Of a stretch of 32,389 nt of DNA, positions 12,701-27,700 are shown piece by piece (position 1 is the first letter of the stretch; each line of letters begins with the position of its first letter). Made by a program: the position numbers and the translations under genes. This DNA is from Lachnospiraceae bacterium FE2018 (GTDB lineage: Bacteria; Bacillota; Clostridia; Lachnospirales; Lachnospiraceae), in contig JNKK01000030.1 in the NCBI GenBank assembly GCA_000702845.1, forward strand, positions 1 to 32,389. The letters run 5' to 3'. The notes beneath the pieces are model-generated. The model was given only the letters and a program-made list of their open reading frames with translations, searched no databases and was not told the DNA's origin.

Positions 12701-15700
12701 ATCGCCTTCCATCTTTGCATTGACTTCGCTGTAGACCATCAGGACTGCAGCACTGACTGCGACACCTGCTGTACCGCCGGCTGCTGTTACAGAAATCAGA
12801 CGGATGGTGGAAGTTTCTTCCGGCTCGGTATCCTTCTGATCCTGATCCGTTGCTTTGCCGGAGGCCATGTCTGTGTCTGCTTTTTCGTTAGCGCCTTCAA
12901 TCATGCTCTTATCCTTGAGCAGCGGATTGTTTTCGCTCTCTTTGGATGTGAGCTTGCCGAGAGATGCTTCCGTATTCTTTCCGGAAGAACCGGATGTTGC
13001 GCGGACTGTGATGTCCTTGCCTGCTGTAAGCTGTGCGGTATCTTCCACCAGTGCATTTACATTGCTGTGAAGAACTGCAACTGTTACGCTGGTACCGACG
13101 CCGGCTCCGCCGCCGCCTGAAACGGTACCGGAGATAACCAGCAGATCCGGTACATCAGAGGAAATCACGTCGATGTTCTCTGCAGCTGTTACCTTGCTGC
13201 CCGCACCGACATACGCGGAAACAGAATCACTGAGTCCGTCAATTCCGCTGGAGTGATAGGTGACACCATCGCCCTCTGCGGTCTTGTCGAATTCATCTGT
13301 CTCATAGTCGTCGCCGGTCTGCGTTCCGCCCTGACCGTACTCACTGTAGTCCTCGCTGCCTGCGTACTGACCGTCACCGCTCAGCATCTCTGTCAGCTCT
13401 GCACTGTCGTCATCAGTCCAGTAACTCTTAGCCGAATTGTTGCTGCCGGCAAATGCCGCATCGATCTGTGCTGTCGGATCAATTCCGCAGTGCTCCAGAC
13501 GTTCTTCGTCGATTGTATCGAGATACGCTTCTAACTGATATTCAATTGCTTCTCTCGTTGTTTCATCATCGACCTGAACCGTGCTGACCTTCTTTACATA
13601 CCAGTAATAGGTTCCGTCCAGTTCGTACAGCGTGATCTTGCTGTCATCATCGTCAGGATCTACGTAGTAGTCGTATACCTTGTAGGTCTTTCCGTCGATG
13701 GTCTTTGTGCCGTAGATGCTGTCGTGTGCATCCTGGCTCATCTTTGTTCCGCTGACAACCACTGTAACAGTCACGCCGATACCGGCTGCGCCGCCTGCTG
13801 CGACGGTGCCGTCTGCTGTGACGATGTCACGGTTGTCTGCTGCCTTAACAGCTACGTTCTTTGCGTCGATCACGTTATTCGTGCCGATCGCTGCCGTAAC
13901 TGTCGCATAGCTGACACTGACAAGTGCTGTAACTCCGACACCTGCTGCACCGCCGCCCGCGATGGTCGCAACAACTGCCACAAGGTCATATGCATCTTCC
14001 GCGTTGATATTAACATCACCGTCTGCATAGATCTTGACCTGATCGCCTGTCTGTGCCTTTGTGGTCAGCTTCGTGACAAGTACATCAACTGATACGCCGA
14101 TGCCTGCCGAACCGCCGGCTGCAACGCCTGCCGCGTCTGCCGTTACCAGTTCGGAAGAGGTTGCGATGATATTCACATCGCCGCCGATCTTCTCGTCTGC
14201 TGTGCCAATTTCTGCGTTTGCTCTGACTTCCGCTGTTGTCTGTCCCTTGAAATAAGTGACAACCGCAACACCGGTAACGCCTGCTGTACCGCCAACTGCG
14301 AAGCCGGCTGCCACATTTACAAGCATGTTATCAGAGTTAGCTGTTACGTCGACATCTCCGCCCGCTTTTACTTTTCCGCCGAGGGAAGCAGTGGTTTTGT
14401 CGTTGTAGATCATCGCGTTGGCGTCGCCTGCAACACCGGCTGTGCCGCCTGCTGCAAATCCGACTGCCAGGAGGATCAGTTTGCTCTCGTCGTCCGCTTT
14501 CACACGAACGCCGCCTGCTGTTTCAAGTTCCGCATTGTCGCCGACATACGCTTCGACCTCTTTGCTGAATACCAGCGTATTGACCGTCGCGCCGACGCCT
14601 GCGTTAGAGGATGCCGCCAGCGCACCTGCGAATCCGAATATCAGCGTGTCGTCTTCCGCATCGACTGATATGTGGTACTCCCCGTCGTCATCGCCGGAGG
14701 ATTCTTCACCGGTGCCTGCTGTGACTTTTGCTCCGTCTTCCACAGTCGCCCTGACTTTGCTGCTGACGACTGTAGTCACGATTGTTCCTGCAACACCTGC
14801 AGTACTTCCGACGCCTGCTGCAACGCCCGCATTGACGATTGTGTCGTGTGCGTTCGCCTCAACAAATGCGCCGCGGCGTTTCTGCTCACGGTTGTTTGCA
14901 GTTGCAATACCTGTGCCGCCTGCCATCATGTCTGCGTTCAGAACTGCGTTCTTCGCAACTCTGGAAGCCACGTCATTGTTGATGACTGCTGTGCCGATTG
15001 TAGCACCGACACCTGCCGAACCGCCCGCAACGGCTACGCCGCCTGCGAACATGTACAGGCTGTCATCGAGGTTTGCGATGACGCCGATAGAATCGCCTGC
15101 GTGAATATTCTTGTTCTGTCCGACTTCTGCATGAACCTTTGTGTTGGATACAACAACCGGAATGGTTCCGCTGATTGCATTTCCATCCTTTGTACCTGCT
15201 GCTGCAAGTCCGACGATTACGTTGGTGTCTTCGCCTGCAGACTGTACAAGAACATTGCCTGTCTGTGCTTCAATTGCAGGTGTTTCTTCCTTTTCCGATG
15301 CATCTGCAATGATCACTTCTGCTGTGCGCTTAAGCACATCGACCACTACGGTCGCGCCGACTGCAGCTGCGCTGCCGCCGACAGAAAGTGCTGCCGCAAC
15401 TTCAATCAGTTCACTGGATGTATCTGTCAGGACATTGACATCTTTCTTTGCCTTCAGTGTCACACCGTCATTTACTTTGACCAGTGCTTTTGTTGCGGAT
15501 ACCAGAACGCCTACGGTTCCGGCTGCGGAAACCTTGCTGGAAGGAGCTGCAGATGCTGCTGCGAGAACGTTGATCAGCTTTTCGTGATTGTCACTCTCGA
15601 GCGTTACGCTTCCCTCTGTGCTTTCGATCTTCGCATCTTTGCCGATGATCGTCTCTGCGTCCGCGTTGTCGACTACAACTGCGATTGTGCCGCCTGCTGC

Positions 15701-18700
15701 GACTTTGGATCTTCCGCCTGCTGCAGACAGGGAGATCAGAATGAGATCTGTATCCACGCCGCTGATGACGGATGTATCACCTGCTGCTGTAATCGCTGTG
15801 TTTTCACCGACTGTAGCTTTTGCGGAATTATCTGCTGCCACGACGTTGATTGCTCCGCCGATTGTTGCAGTAGATTCTTTTGCTCCGTTAGCGATCGATG
15901 CCGAAACAGTTACCACCATAATATCTGTGGTTACTGTCGCGCGCTGATCGTAGCCGCCGCCGGTGATTGTAATTGTTCCGTTGTTTCCTACAGCGGATGT
16001 AACCTCATCCTCGTTTGCAAGGGCCGCGATGGTGATACCGACACCTGCCTTGGACGGAGCCGCACTTAAGGAGCCGGCAAGGATGCGTACATTCGCGTCA
16101 TCCTTTGCATTCAGAAGCATGCCCTTTGTCTCGGTCTCTTCCGTTGCCTTTCCGTTGAGGATTGCCCTGGTTACTTTGCTCTCTGTGAGCTTGTTATTCT
16201 GCTTCTCGTAGACTTTGCCGTCCGGGCCGAGATAATAGGTCTTATCGCCGACTTTATAAACGGTGTACTCTACTTCGTTGATTGTTTCTTTTTCTGCTTC
16301 TTCCGCTGCGCCGAATACGTCTTTGCTGAATCCGGCATTTTCAATGGTGCCGTTTTCATTTTCTTCGTATACGTCGTCGCCGAGAACCAGATAACGGTTT
16401 CCTTTCGCGTCCTCATAGACTGTGTAGGTCGCTCCGGAAAGGTTAACTGTTACATTGTTTCCGAGTGATGCATTGACTGTGTTGTAGAAGAACAGGAGTG
16501 CAATGGAGCCTGCCACTGACACATTGCTGTCTTTCGCACTGCTGCTCATGATCGAGCCTGCAATTGCTTCCACATAGTAGTTTGTGGAGGAGAGCACGTT
16601 GAGTGCATCCATCATGCCGACTGCATCTTCTGTTGTTACGTTGATCTCTACTTTATAGGTGGCATCATCATCAACTTTGTCCTTTCCTTCCGGATTCTTG
16701 TCGAGGTTGATAATGCCTTTGTCAACTTTGTCTTTGTCATCTTTCGGTACGTTAGTTGTATCGGTGATGAAAGTATCCAGTCCGACTGCGCTCTCAAAAT
16801 CGCTGAAGTCAACGACTGCCTTTTCAGCGAGGATTGTGAGGCTTGTGCCGTCGATCCTGACATTGTCACCAATCTTGACATCGACTATGTCATTTGCATA
16901 GACCACTGCAATCGCAGCGCCAACGCCTGCGCTGGATCCCTTGGATACGCTGACGCCGCCGGCACGGACTGCCACTTTGGTCTTATCATATGCCTGCACG
17001 GTGATGCGGTCGCCCTTGATCTGGACCGGAGCATCCTGCGTGCCGCCATGTACGTTAACGAGTGTCTTTGCATGATCTACTACGACTACAACACTGCCCG
17101 CGATGGAGAACTTGCCTTCTTCGCCGCTGACTGCGCCTGCGATTGACTGTGCTGCCAGGAGGCCTTTGTACTTGCCGTCCATATTCTGGGTCAGCGTAGC
17201 CTTGAGATCAATATCACCGGTTTCTTCGGTGCCTTCTGCAGCGGATGCAGCAACAGCCTTAAGCGCGCCGTAGGTATCTACGGTTGCCTCGTTGTTGTCT
17301 ACGCTGACAGTAACGCCTGCTGCAAGGGAGTTGGACTTTGGAGCCAGGCTCATGGCAAGTCCGGTACCCTTTGTCATAAAGTTGCCGTTGTTGGTAGAAG
17401 CTGCCTCAATTGCTGCTGCGGAAATGTCGCCTTTGATTGTGACATTTGCCTTATGGCCTGTGATATTCAGACCGATTGCCGCTGCAACCTGATACTTCTG
17501 CTCATCCTGCTTGTCTGCGCCCGGCAGTGCCTTATTGTTTTCGGTATCGCCGTTATCTTTTGCAGTATTCGCTTCTCCGATGCCTTCATTTGCCTTGTCA
17601 GTCGGAAGATTCGATTTGCCATCTTGACTTCCTGTAGCCGGCTGCTTGGCATCCTGCGTCTTCAGAACATTGGAGGAGAGGTTTGCGTTGGAATCCGTCT
17701 TATTAACAGGATTACCATCTTCATCCTTTTCGCTGTTCTCTTCCAGTGTCTCATTGAGCTTCTTATTTGTATCGGTCGGCTTCTTCTCGTCTTTCTTTTC
17801 TTCTTCTGTCTTCTTATCGTCATCTTTGAAGTACTTGCCGGCAAGCAGATCATCCGCAGATTCCTGCGTCTTTTCTTTGCCCTTGGCAAACTTATTGAGA
17901 TAACGGTCAAGGTCTGCGCCCATAGCTGTCGCAAGGGCGATGCTGTCATCCTGATTGAAGGTTTCTGCGCGGAAGCTTGCCTTGCCTGCTGCACTGAGGC
18001 TTCCGTTCATATCCGTCTTCACTTCAGAATTTGTAATATTTACGGTTACACTTGCACCAACTGCAGTCGACTTTCCTGCTGAGAAGGAGGTCGCCTTTGT
18101 GACGGTCTTGCCTTCCTGTTTTGCAGAAAGATTGAAGTTGACAAATCCGGATTCCGGATCTTCCGCGTCGATGCGTACGGTATCATTACCGGTTGTGTTA
18201 ATAACTGTACCGCTGCCAACCGAAGCTTTGATTTCGTCGTCGATCACGGTAACTGCGACACTGGCATCCAGAGAGATGTCTTTCTGTGTCTCAGTTTCAT
18301 CGCTGGATTCAGATGCGCCTGCGAGCGGGTCTGAACCTGCTACGCCTGAAGTCTCTGTCTCGTGTTTGGATGTCGCACGAATATCAGCTGTTCCGGTTGT
18401 CACCTTGCGGTTGTCGCCGATTGCAGCAATGACCTGAAGGTCAACCCAGGTCCATGCAAAGCCTGCGCCTGCGCCGATGGTCTTGCCATCGTCTTTCTTC
18501 TTCTCGTCTTCTGCCTGCTTTGCTGCTGCCTGCTGCTGCTGTTCTTCAGTCGCCTTCACAAAGAATGCGACGATATCAGCGTTTGCATCCGGCATGTAGA
18601 ACAGATATGCAATACCGCCGTCCGGATCAATAATGGAATTGTCCTTTGTGACGATTATCTGTTCTTTGTCTTTCATTACGCTGCCATCCTGGTATTCAAA

Positions 18701-21700
18701 GCTGAACATAAGCTTATCAAGGATAAAGCCTTTTTCTGCCTTGACAATGATAGCAATGCGATCTTCGTAAGCCGCGTGCAGTTCTTTTTTATCTCCGTCA
18801 TCATTGACTTTTTTCTGTGCTTTCAGATTCAGCACTTTCACCGTACCGGCTTTTGTTTCACTTGTTTCGTTTTCATTAATGACATACGTGTTCGTGTAGG
18901 ATCCGTCACTGATTTCTTCCTCTTTGGAAGCATCCCACGGGATCTTGTTCCAGTTTTCTTCTCCTGTTTTAACACCGGAGTAGACATTTACTACGTACTT
19001 ACCGATATAGTCGATCGAAACATCAATAAACGAACCGCTCTCAATCTCGATGTTGACGTTCTCTTCGTCAGTTTCTACGTCTTTCGAGATCGATAACAGC
19101 GTACGGTCAGCGAGTGTAAGCACTGATACCCACACTTCACTGGAATCGTCGGTTTTGATGTGACGGGTGATTGTCTGTTCCTTGCCGTCTTTATCGATGT
19201 ACTTAATTTTGAGTTCTTTGTCTTTTACAATGTAGCCGCCCATCGGGATCGTGGTGATCGTATACTGGTAGTATGTCTCACCATCCTTAAGGGACGGATA
19301 AGAGGAGGAAATATCCTTCTTGCTGATCGATGCCGCGCCATTGTCGGATGACGTCACGTTGACGCTGCCCTCAAAGACCGTATGCTTATCAACGAAGATG
19401 ATATTATAAGTAAGTTCAGATCCTTCTTTGATGTCGACTTTCGTCGTACCATAGAGTTCAACTGATACTTTTCCGTCTGCCGCCTCTCCGATTTTCGGTA
19501 CAAAGAACGTAAACGGTTTTCCAAAACCGGTCTGAATCAGATCAGCCTTCGGAATCGGATACTCGATGGTTGTCTTTGTGCCGTCAGGCTTCACATAAGT
19601 GATGGTGATGTTGCGAAGCTTTCTGCCGTCATCAGCTTTCACTGTGATCTTGGCAGCAGACTTGCTTCCTTCTTCTTTCACTTCTTCTGCCGTTGCTGTT
19701 CCGCCTGCACCGACTTTAATGGTTACATTGTCGATGGTGTCGATTGTGCTGGACTTCGTCTCAGTTCCTACTTTCTCACCATCATCATTGGTTCCTGCAT
19801 TGAGGTTGTCGTCCGCTTTGCCGCGGCTGTCCTCAGCTGCAGATGCAACTGTCTTTTCTACCTGCGTTCCTTCAGCAAAGACCACAAGGTCTTCAGCAAC
19901 ATCAATGTCATTTTCAGAATCTGCTGATGTGCCTTTGATCTCGGCCTTCGTTGTTCCGTCGATTACTGCGACGGCAACAGAACCTGCAACTGCCGCCTGC
20001 TCTCCGCCGGCACCTGCAACTGCCTCTGTCGTGAACTTATGTCCGTAGGTATCCTCTTCAATTTTCGGTGCTCCGCCGAGGAGTCCTGCGAGCTGATCCA
20101 GCGCCGCATTGGTAAGCGCTGCACCAAATTTGCTGACTGCATTCTTCAGGTTCGCTTTCAGCTTGTCGCCGACCTTGCCGGACAGGAAGGTTTTCAGCTT
20201 GTTGACATCTACAAGGCCTTCTGTCAGGGTTGCTGTCATATTCTCAACAATACTGGTCAGTTTCGCCTTAATCTTCGCCTGAATTGCTTCCGTGTCAAAG
20301 GATCCTGCTGAAAGCAGTGCACCTTTCTTAGAACCATCGGAATTCTGAGAATCGCCGGACTGATTCTTGAATGCGTCTACTTTTTTCTTCAGGATGTCTA
20401 CTATGTCCGTGGAGATTTTGGTCCAGACTTCCTTAAGGATGCCTTTCTCCTTATCCATGAACGCATTCTTAATCTGAACCGTCAGTTTCTCATTTTCCGG
20501 AACCGGTGTGCCCGGACTTACCGGATTGATATAGCTCTTAACCAGCGGTGTAACGATTTCGACAACATGAGAAAGAATGGATTCCTGAACGGCCTTCCAT
20601 GCATCTGTCTTCAGATACTCAATCAGTTCCTTCTTGGTATCTGTCCAGATCTTCGACCATTTTTCTTTCCAGTTCTCCGGTTCGCTGCTGTCACCGTCAT
20701 CGCCGCCTTTTCCGTTTCCTGCTCCCAGCAGACCGGATGTCTGCTCGCTGATCATTTCTTTTGCGAGTGTTTCCAGTTCTGCCTTCAGCTGACTCGGAAG
20801 ATTCAGGAACGTATCCAGAAGGTTTGCAAGATTCTTCTTCGCCTGCTCATACGGATTTCCGTTCAGCAGCTCTTCCAGGCCTGTTCCCTCCAGCAGTGCA
20901 TCTTTCGCGTCATTTACGGCATCACCAATAATGCCGCCAACTGTCTCTGCAAAGCTGTCGCCGAATACGTTTTTCAGTCCGGTTGCATCGATGATTTCGT
21001 TGACCAGGTCTGTGACCGCACCTTTGATCAGGTCGGTGAACCAGTCTGTATCATCATCTGCATCTTCTTTTTCTTCTTCCTTGTCACCGTCACCGTCGCC
21101 ATCGTTGTCATCCTTGTCTTCCGGAATCAGCTTCGCCTCAACGACCAGCTTCTCCGCGTCGATCTTGGAATCACCGACGACTGCGATGTTTTCATAGTTT
21201 ACAATGTTGATTGCGACTGCAATGCCGACGCCGATCTTACCCTTTGCCGCGCTGCCGTTCGCTGTAATCTCAGCTGTGTTCAGTGCCTGTGACTCAACGG
21301 TGATAACGCCTGCTTCTTCTTCATCATCGTCTTTGTCTTCACTGTCTGCGCTTTCTTCTGCAGCATCCTCGCCAGCTTCTGCTGTGACAGTGATGCCGTC
21401 GGCAATCTCTGCCTTCACGTCTGTGAACTGGATGTTCAGTGCCAGTGCACCTGCGATATCAATGCTGCCTTCTGATGTGGAAGCGCTCTGACGATTCTTT
21501 GTGCCTGCATTCAGGCCTGCGCCGGAAGTGCCGCCGGCATTTACGTGACCTGCCAGCTTGCCTGCTCCGCCGAGCATGCCGTCTGCCTGCTTGTCAACGC
21601 CTGATTTTTCAGAATCAGACTTGTCTGAGTCAGACGACCCCCCGTCGCCTCCATCCGAATCGCCCTTATCATCCTTTCCGGCCGCACCATTTGCGCTTGC

Positions 21701-24700
21701 GCGGGATGTGGATTTCGCGCGATTTCTCGCTTTGGTCTTGACATTGATATTCTTTGCTTTTGTGCTGCGTGCCAGTTTTGCATTTGTGCTGTCATTCAGT
21801 ACGGAAATCGTGAATGCTCCGCCTGCGGCAACAGATGATCCGGAAGCTGCAGCGTTTGCCGCGAGCTGACGGAAGAGATCGCTGTCCGCGCCGACATTCA
21901 CGTCACCTGAGCAGACCAGTTCCGTATTGTCATACTTACCGATCTCTGCAAGTGTCTCAGTACCGCCGACCTGCAGTGCCAGAACCGGTGTAATAGAAAT
22001 GCCGCCTGCTGAACCGGCCACTGCATTCACAGTTGCGTTTTCTGTTGTCTCGGCGTTTACATTGACCTTCTCAAGCTTCGTGTCTTTCTTCAGATCAATC
22101 TTCGCGCCGTCTTCAATAACAGCCTTGGTTTCTGTACCGGTAACTGCTACTGCAATTCCGGCGCCAACGCCCATGTTCTTAGCTTTTTCTTCACCTTTTG
22201 CGTCGCCGGTTGTCTCGAACTCATTTTCATTCTTTGCAGTCAGATTGAGTTCTCCGTCTCCCAGCGTAATCTTTGCAGAATCATCAATCGTAGCGTTCGC
22301 TTTTACAACTGCAACGTTGACTGCGATCGCGCCGCCGATGCCGATGTCACCCTCGCTGTAGCCGGCCTTTGCCTCTACCGTATGCGAAGTTTTGTTTTCT
22401 GCATTGATTGTCAGTCCCTTTGCCTCAATTGTGGCATTTTCAACATATGCCTTGTGGTTGTTGATCAGAATGCCAACTGCAACAGAAGCACCGACTGACA
22501 TGGTGTTTTTACCGTCTTTGCCGGAACCGGCTCCTTCCTGAACGCCAGGTGTGAATGCTGCGCTGATTTCGATGACTGCATCTTCAGCCGCATCTGCCGG
22601 GAGCGCTACTGTGTAATCTGTACCGGATCCCTTCACGGTCAGGCTCTTTGTCTCATTTCCGGCTGTAATGGTAGCGGTAACGCTTCCCTTCTTAATCTTG
22701 TAGCCGTCGTTCGGGTTGACTGTAAATTTATAGGTCTCGCCCGCGTCGGTCTTCAGATTTGAGAGATTGATGGTTCCGTTTGTTGTATCTGCAGCCTTGA
22801 CGGTGATTGCTTTTTCTGCAATTACCGGATCAAATGTAAACGTGCATGCATCTCTTTCAAGGTTCCTGTCACCGATTCTTGTCGGAATCTTGAACGTGTA
22901 ACTGCCGTCTTCATTTCTGGTCAGATACGGATTCAGATCAACTGAATCGTCGATGAAATCTCCAATCTGGAACGTGGAACTCATAGAGGAGATCTTTGCT
23001 CCCGCCTGGATCTGTTCATCTTTCAGCTTGATCGTAATGCTCTGGCCTGCACCGGCCTTATCCAATGAAACTTCTGTTTTGTCTTTATCTTCATCACTGA
23101 TTGCAATCGTGTGAATCTGATTGTAGAAATCAGCGACAACTGTGACAGCCGCGTTCGGCATTACAAAGGAATAACCGCCGTCTTTCAGGGTCAGTTCTTT
23201 TACTGTCTCGGAAGATTCGCCGTCCAGTGTGTAGCGGACAGATACCTTTACGATCTGGCCTTCATTCTGACTTCCGGAATTGACCGTGAATTTAACAGTG
23301 TTTCCTTCGACCGCTTTTGCAGGTTTGTCATCTGTGGCAAGTTCTGCGAGTGTTGACGAATCCAGATTGATCTTTCCGGATCCAGCGCTCTCCTCGCCGC
23401 CTGCCATTACTTTTACATTGACTTCGAGCTTGTTTACTTCGAACTCAGCGGAAATAACGATCTCAGAACCTTCCTTGAGATCTTCCAGTTCCGCTACTTT
23501 GAAGTAATAGTTGCCCTTGCCGCCGTTCGTCAGTGCGACTGTTTTCTTCGTGCCGTCCTTCTTCTCATAGGTGAGATACGGACTGCCGACAGAATTCTCA
23601 TTGCCTTCCTCTGCAGCTTTTGCGATATAACCGGTTGCCGGTTTAATGCCGAATGCATAAACTGCGCTGCCGGTCTTGCCGCTCAGATGTGTAACACTGC
23701 CGTTCGTTGTTTCTGCAATCTTGATGGTGTTTCCGACCAGATATTCACCCGGAACTTCCGCACCGCTCTCGAATGCATCCAGTTTAATATCAACCTGTGT
23801 ACCTGCCTTAATTGAGAGACCGGACAGATCAACTGTGTAATAACCCTTAGATGTGTCCAGGGATGCAGTACCTGTCTTCTTCTCTCCCGAAGGATCGATA
23901 TAGGTAAAGGTTACTTTTCCTTCATCTGCTGAGAAGGATTTTTCTGCTTCTGTGACTACCTTGAAGACATATTTTCCGTTTGTTGCATCAGACTCAGCCA
24001 GAGATGCAAGACCTGCACCCTTGGTCGGCTCGATGTAAACAGTGTAAGGAACAATTGTCTGCTCTGCAGTCTTGGCAGTTGCACCGTCAGCACCTGAGCC
24101 GCCCGGTGTTGTCTCATCTTTCTTCTCTTCGTCTTTCTCGACAGCTGTGCCGTCTGCGACGACTTTCGCTTCCGCTCCGCCTTTGGTCTCAACCGTGACA
24201 GTGTCGCCGGCTTTGATCGTTCCGGTGGAAGTGATATGTGCGTCATTGTAGTTAAGATTGACGCCGACTGCAATCGCGCCTGCGCTCTGCGCTGTGGAAG
24301 CCTTTGCCGGGTCTTTCTTTTCTGCTGTAGCACCGTCTGCTTTACCGAAGGTTGCGACAAATGCAATTCCTTCTTCTGTTACAGCTACAGGAACCTCAAA
24401 CTTGTAGGCGCCTGTGCTGTCAGCTGTGATCTCCTTCTCGACCGTACGTGTCTGACTGTCGTCTTTATAATAGTAGGTCTTCTTGGAGGAAATGGGATCG
24501 CCCACTTTATAATCTGTGCCTTCCATCTGGAGCACGTAGACACCATTTACCAGCAGCCAGTACTCTTTATCTGCTACAAAGTTTTTCTCTGTTGCAATCA
24601 GATAATGTGTCTTATAAATTGCTCTCAGTCTCTTAAGAGCTTTATCCTTAATCGGATTTGGAGTGATTGTGACGACGCTCTTCGGATCCAGCTTGCCTGC

Positions 24701-27700
24701 GCTCAGTACAATCGTGCCGATTTTCTCATAGTACTTCATCGCATCGGTGATATCTTCACCGGCTGGAACCTCAGCTCTCTCAAACTTCCCATCATCATTC
24801 AGAATATAATAGGTAGTTCCTTCGTCAAATTTATCATCGTTTGTCAGTTCATAAGATCCTTCGGAATCTCTGATTTCCAGCTTGACCGCATTCTCGGAAG
24901 TAGAATCCTGCTGCTGTGTCGTATTCTCTTCCTCGTCCTGCGCGCCGGATGTCGCCTCATCAAAGAGATCCGCGATGCCTGCATCAGTCGCATCTGCTTC
25001 CGGAGAAGAAGTTTCTGTTCCCTCTTCGAAAACAGCTTCGACGCTGACGTCATAATCCGGCATCCGGAAGCTGAAGGAGCCATCTTCATTTCTCTTCAGT
25101 CCGAGTTTATTTCCGCTGTCTGAGCTGCTGACAACGGTCTTTGCAGTAGCTCCTTTTTCCAGATAGGAGATTTTGATTTCCTTAACCTTGTAGCCTGCAT
25201 CCGGTGTAACTACCAGACGGACCGGATCCGAATCAACATAGTATGTTTTATCCTTCGGAACCGGATCTCCGACTACAACAGTCGCCTTCTCGTATCTGTC
25301 TTTCTCTTCGTTGTAGGTATAATATGTTCTGTCTTCAAAGTTCTTTGTCTCAACCGGCTTGTGCGCATTTGCGGATGCCGGTGCAGAGACTGTGCCGTGT
25401 TCTGTCGTTCCGACAGATACTTTATAAGCTTTGCTGCTGACATTATCGGCTGCAAGTCCGAGTTTCACCATAGCCCAGTGCAGGCCTTTTTTGCCCAGAC
25501 TCTTACCGACTTCTTTCAGAAGGCCTTTGAGTGAGTTAAGACTGCCGCTGACAGAAGAATTTTCATCCTTCTTCTCACCGCCATCGTCTTTCTTGCCGTC
25601 GCCATCGTCCTTCTTGTCGCCGTCATCGTCTGCCTTTGCGCTTGTCGCAGAGGATGTGCCTTTCAGATTTGCAGTGGAAATAATATCGATCTTTCCGCCT
25701 GCTGTGATATCTGTCGCACCTTCTACCTTGGCAGAAACATCCTGGATCGCAACGTCAGCAGAGATATAGCCGCTTGCATCTCCCTTAAGTTCGCCGCGCT
25801 TTGCATCTGCTTCAGCAGATGTGGTTGCAGACGCGTCAAGCTTCACATCCTTGCCCGCTGTGATCGTGCTGTTGTTCACATAGGTATATGCATCGTTGAC
25901 CGCTACAGCAACCGCAATCGATACCGGAAGTTTGCCGGTGTTCGCCTCTGCTTTCAGAGAAGCAGTTGATTCAGCGGACGCAGTGACTGATCCTTTTGTC
26001 GCAGTCAGATTCGCGCCGTCAATCTCGATGCCGGATTCTGTAACAGCGACAACGACTGCTACCGGAACATACAGGCTTGCAAGTGATGCATTGCTTGCCT
26101 CGATGTTGACATTTGACTTCGTCGAAGCTGTAATGTTCTCTGCAGCCGTGATCGTTCCGTAGATATTGATATTTGCATTTCCGACTTTCACATTGACCGG
26201 CTGAGAACCAAGAACCTTCAGCTTCTCGTCCCATTTGCCGCCGAGCAGGTCGATTAATTTATGCGTCTGATCAGTCGCAGCTGTCAGTGTGACACTTCCG
26301 TTCGCAGCAGTCAGGGAGCCGTCTTTATTGACAGTGATTTCTGCCGATGAGACAAAATCAAACAGACTGCCTTCAAAACTTCCTGTCTCTTTTTCAATCA
26401 CGTCAGGAACTTTGCTGCTCCAGTCAAATGTTACGTCATCATCTTCCGCAGCCAGCACAATTACACTGGCTGTTACCGCACCGTTCACCTCAATCTTCTT
26501 TCCTTTTACCTGAAGGTTGATTGCCGGGATATTGAGTGTGTCGATCAATACCTCATCACCCTCAATCAGAAGTTTGGTGAAATACACGTCTTTAACGGAA
26601 GACCAGTCACCGGAAATTCCTTTGTAGTTCATCCCGAGTTCCTTGGCTTTGTCAATTAACTTCTGCCAGTACTCCGGATCACTTTTGTCCAGTGTTGCCT
26701 CGTACTCCTTCATTGCTTCGCCAAGCCGGTCAATCTCATTCTTCGGATCGTACTTGTAGTTGACAAAGGACTTGATGTCCGTTGTGTCGAGACTCTTAAG
26801 ATCGGTCTCCGGCTTGTTGTCAAGCGAGTCAAGCAGAACGTTAAATCTATCAAAGATAACCGCAATTGCCTCTTTGACAGAGTCAGCGATCATTCTGATC
26901 GTGCCTTTGAATGTGCCGTCGGATTCTTTTGTAATATCACCGGCGATCGGATTGGCACTCTCATCATCCTCGTTCAGCTTGCCGTCTTTGTCGAGCTTGC
27001 CGTCAAGGTTGAAGGTATTGAATCCCTCATTACCTGTAACGGTTACTTCTGCAAAGGCGTTGCCAAGAGAGGCATTTACAGTCACAAAGTCATCTCCGGC
27101 GCCCATGTCAATTTTCATATTGCCGGAAATGGTTTCTCCTTCTGCGCCTTCCTCACCTGCCTGGGTGTAGGAACGTTTCGCGTCGGAGCCCGCTTTCATA
27201 TCTGCGGTGTCTTCGCCGGCTCCCGCTTCAACCTCTGCGTCGAGGACGCCTGCGCTGTGATTGATCACAACAGAGTCCTTGCCGTCGCCTGCGATCACCT
27301 TCAGGACATTCTTGAAGTCGGTGCTTGCTTCCTGACCTTCCTCAGCTTCCTCCTTGGCAGTCTCCACCTTGATGGAGTCATCCCCCTCTCCGGTATCGAC
27401 CGTCAGGCTGTTGCCGCCGCCTGTCAGTGTTGCAAAGATGCCGTCATCTTCTTTTGTTCCGTAAAGCGTGACATCACTTCCGCCGGTGATTTTGATCCGG
27501 TTCTCCATGGAGAAATAGATACCGGCGATAATTGCGTTGATGCCGTCAATGTTCAGTCCGCCTTTTACAACGACATCACTGCCGGACGTTGCGCCGATCG
27601 TTGTCTTGTCGATCAGTGCATCGCCTTCCGGTGCCGTGTAGGAACCTTCTCCGAGAAGGTACAGTTTGAAGTCCTTGTTATTTGCAAGGACTGCTTTCAC

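Larger units (their letters stand above)
11000..18490 (-). repeat. Main beta-solenoid: about 33 Ala/Gly/Val modules
   Basis: Residues about 3360-5857. I count roughly 33 modules averaging about 75 residues. Each has a hydrophobic strand, a G-G-x-A-G-V-G (or AVNASV) turn, a V/A strand, then A-x-h-G and a variable loop with G-D-V-x-V-x-A. Examples are YMFAGGVAVAGGSAGVGATI and LVAVVATIAGGGAAGVGVTA. Modules nearest 11000-13100 use AVGASV or AVNASV turns; those at 13700-15700 use AGVG. Two Tyr-rich inserts and one charged linker interrupt the series. A rigid filament stalk is the inferred role. Confidence 0.75.
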
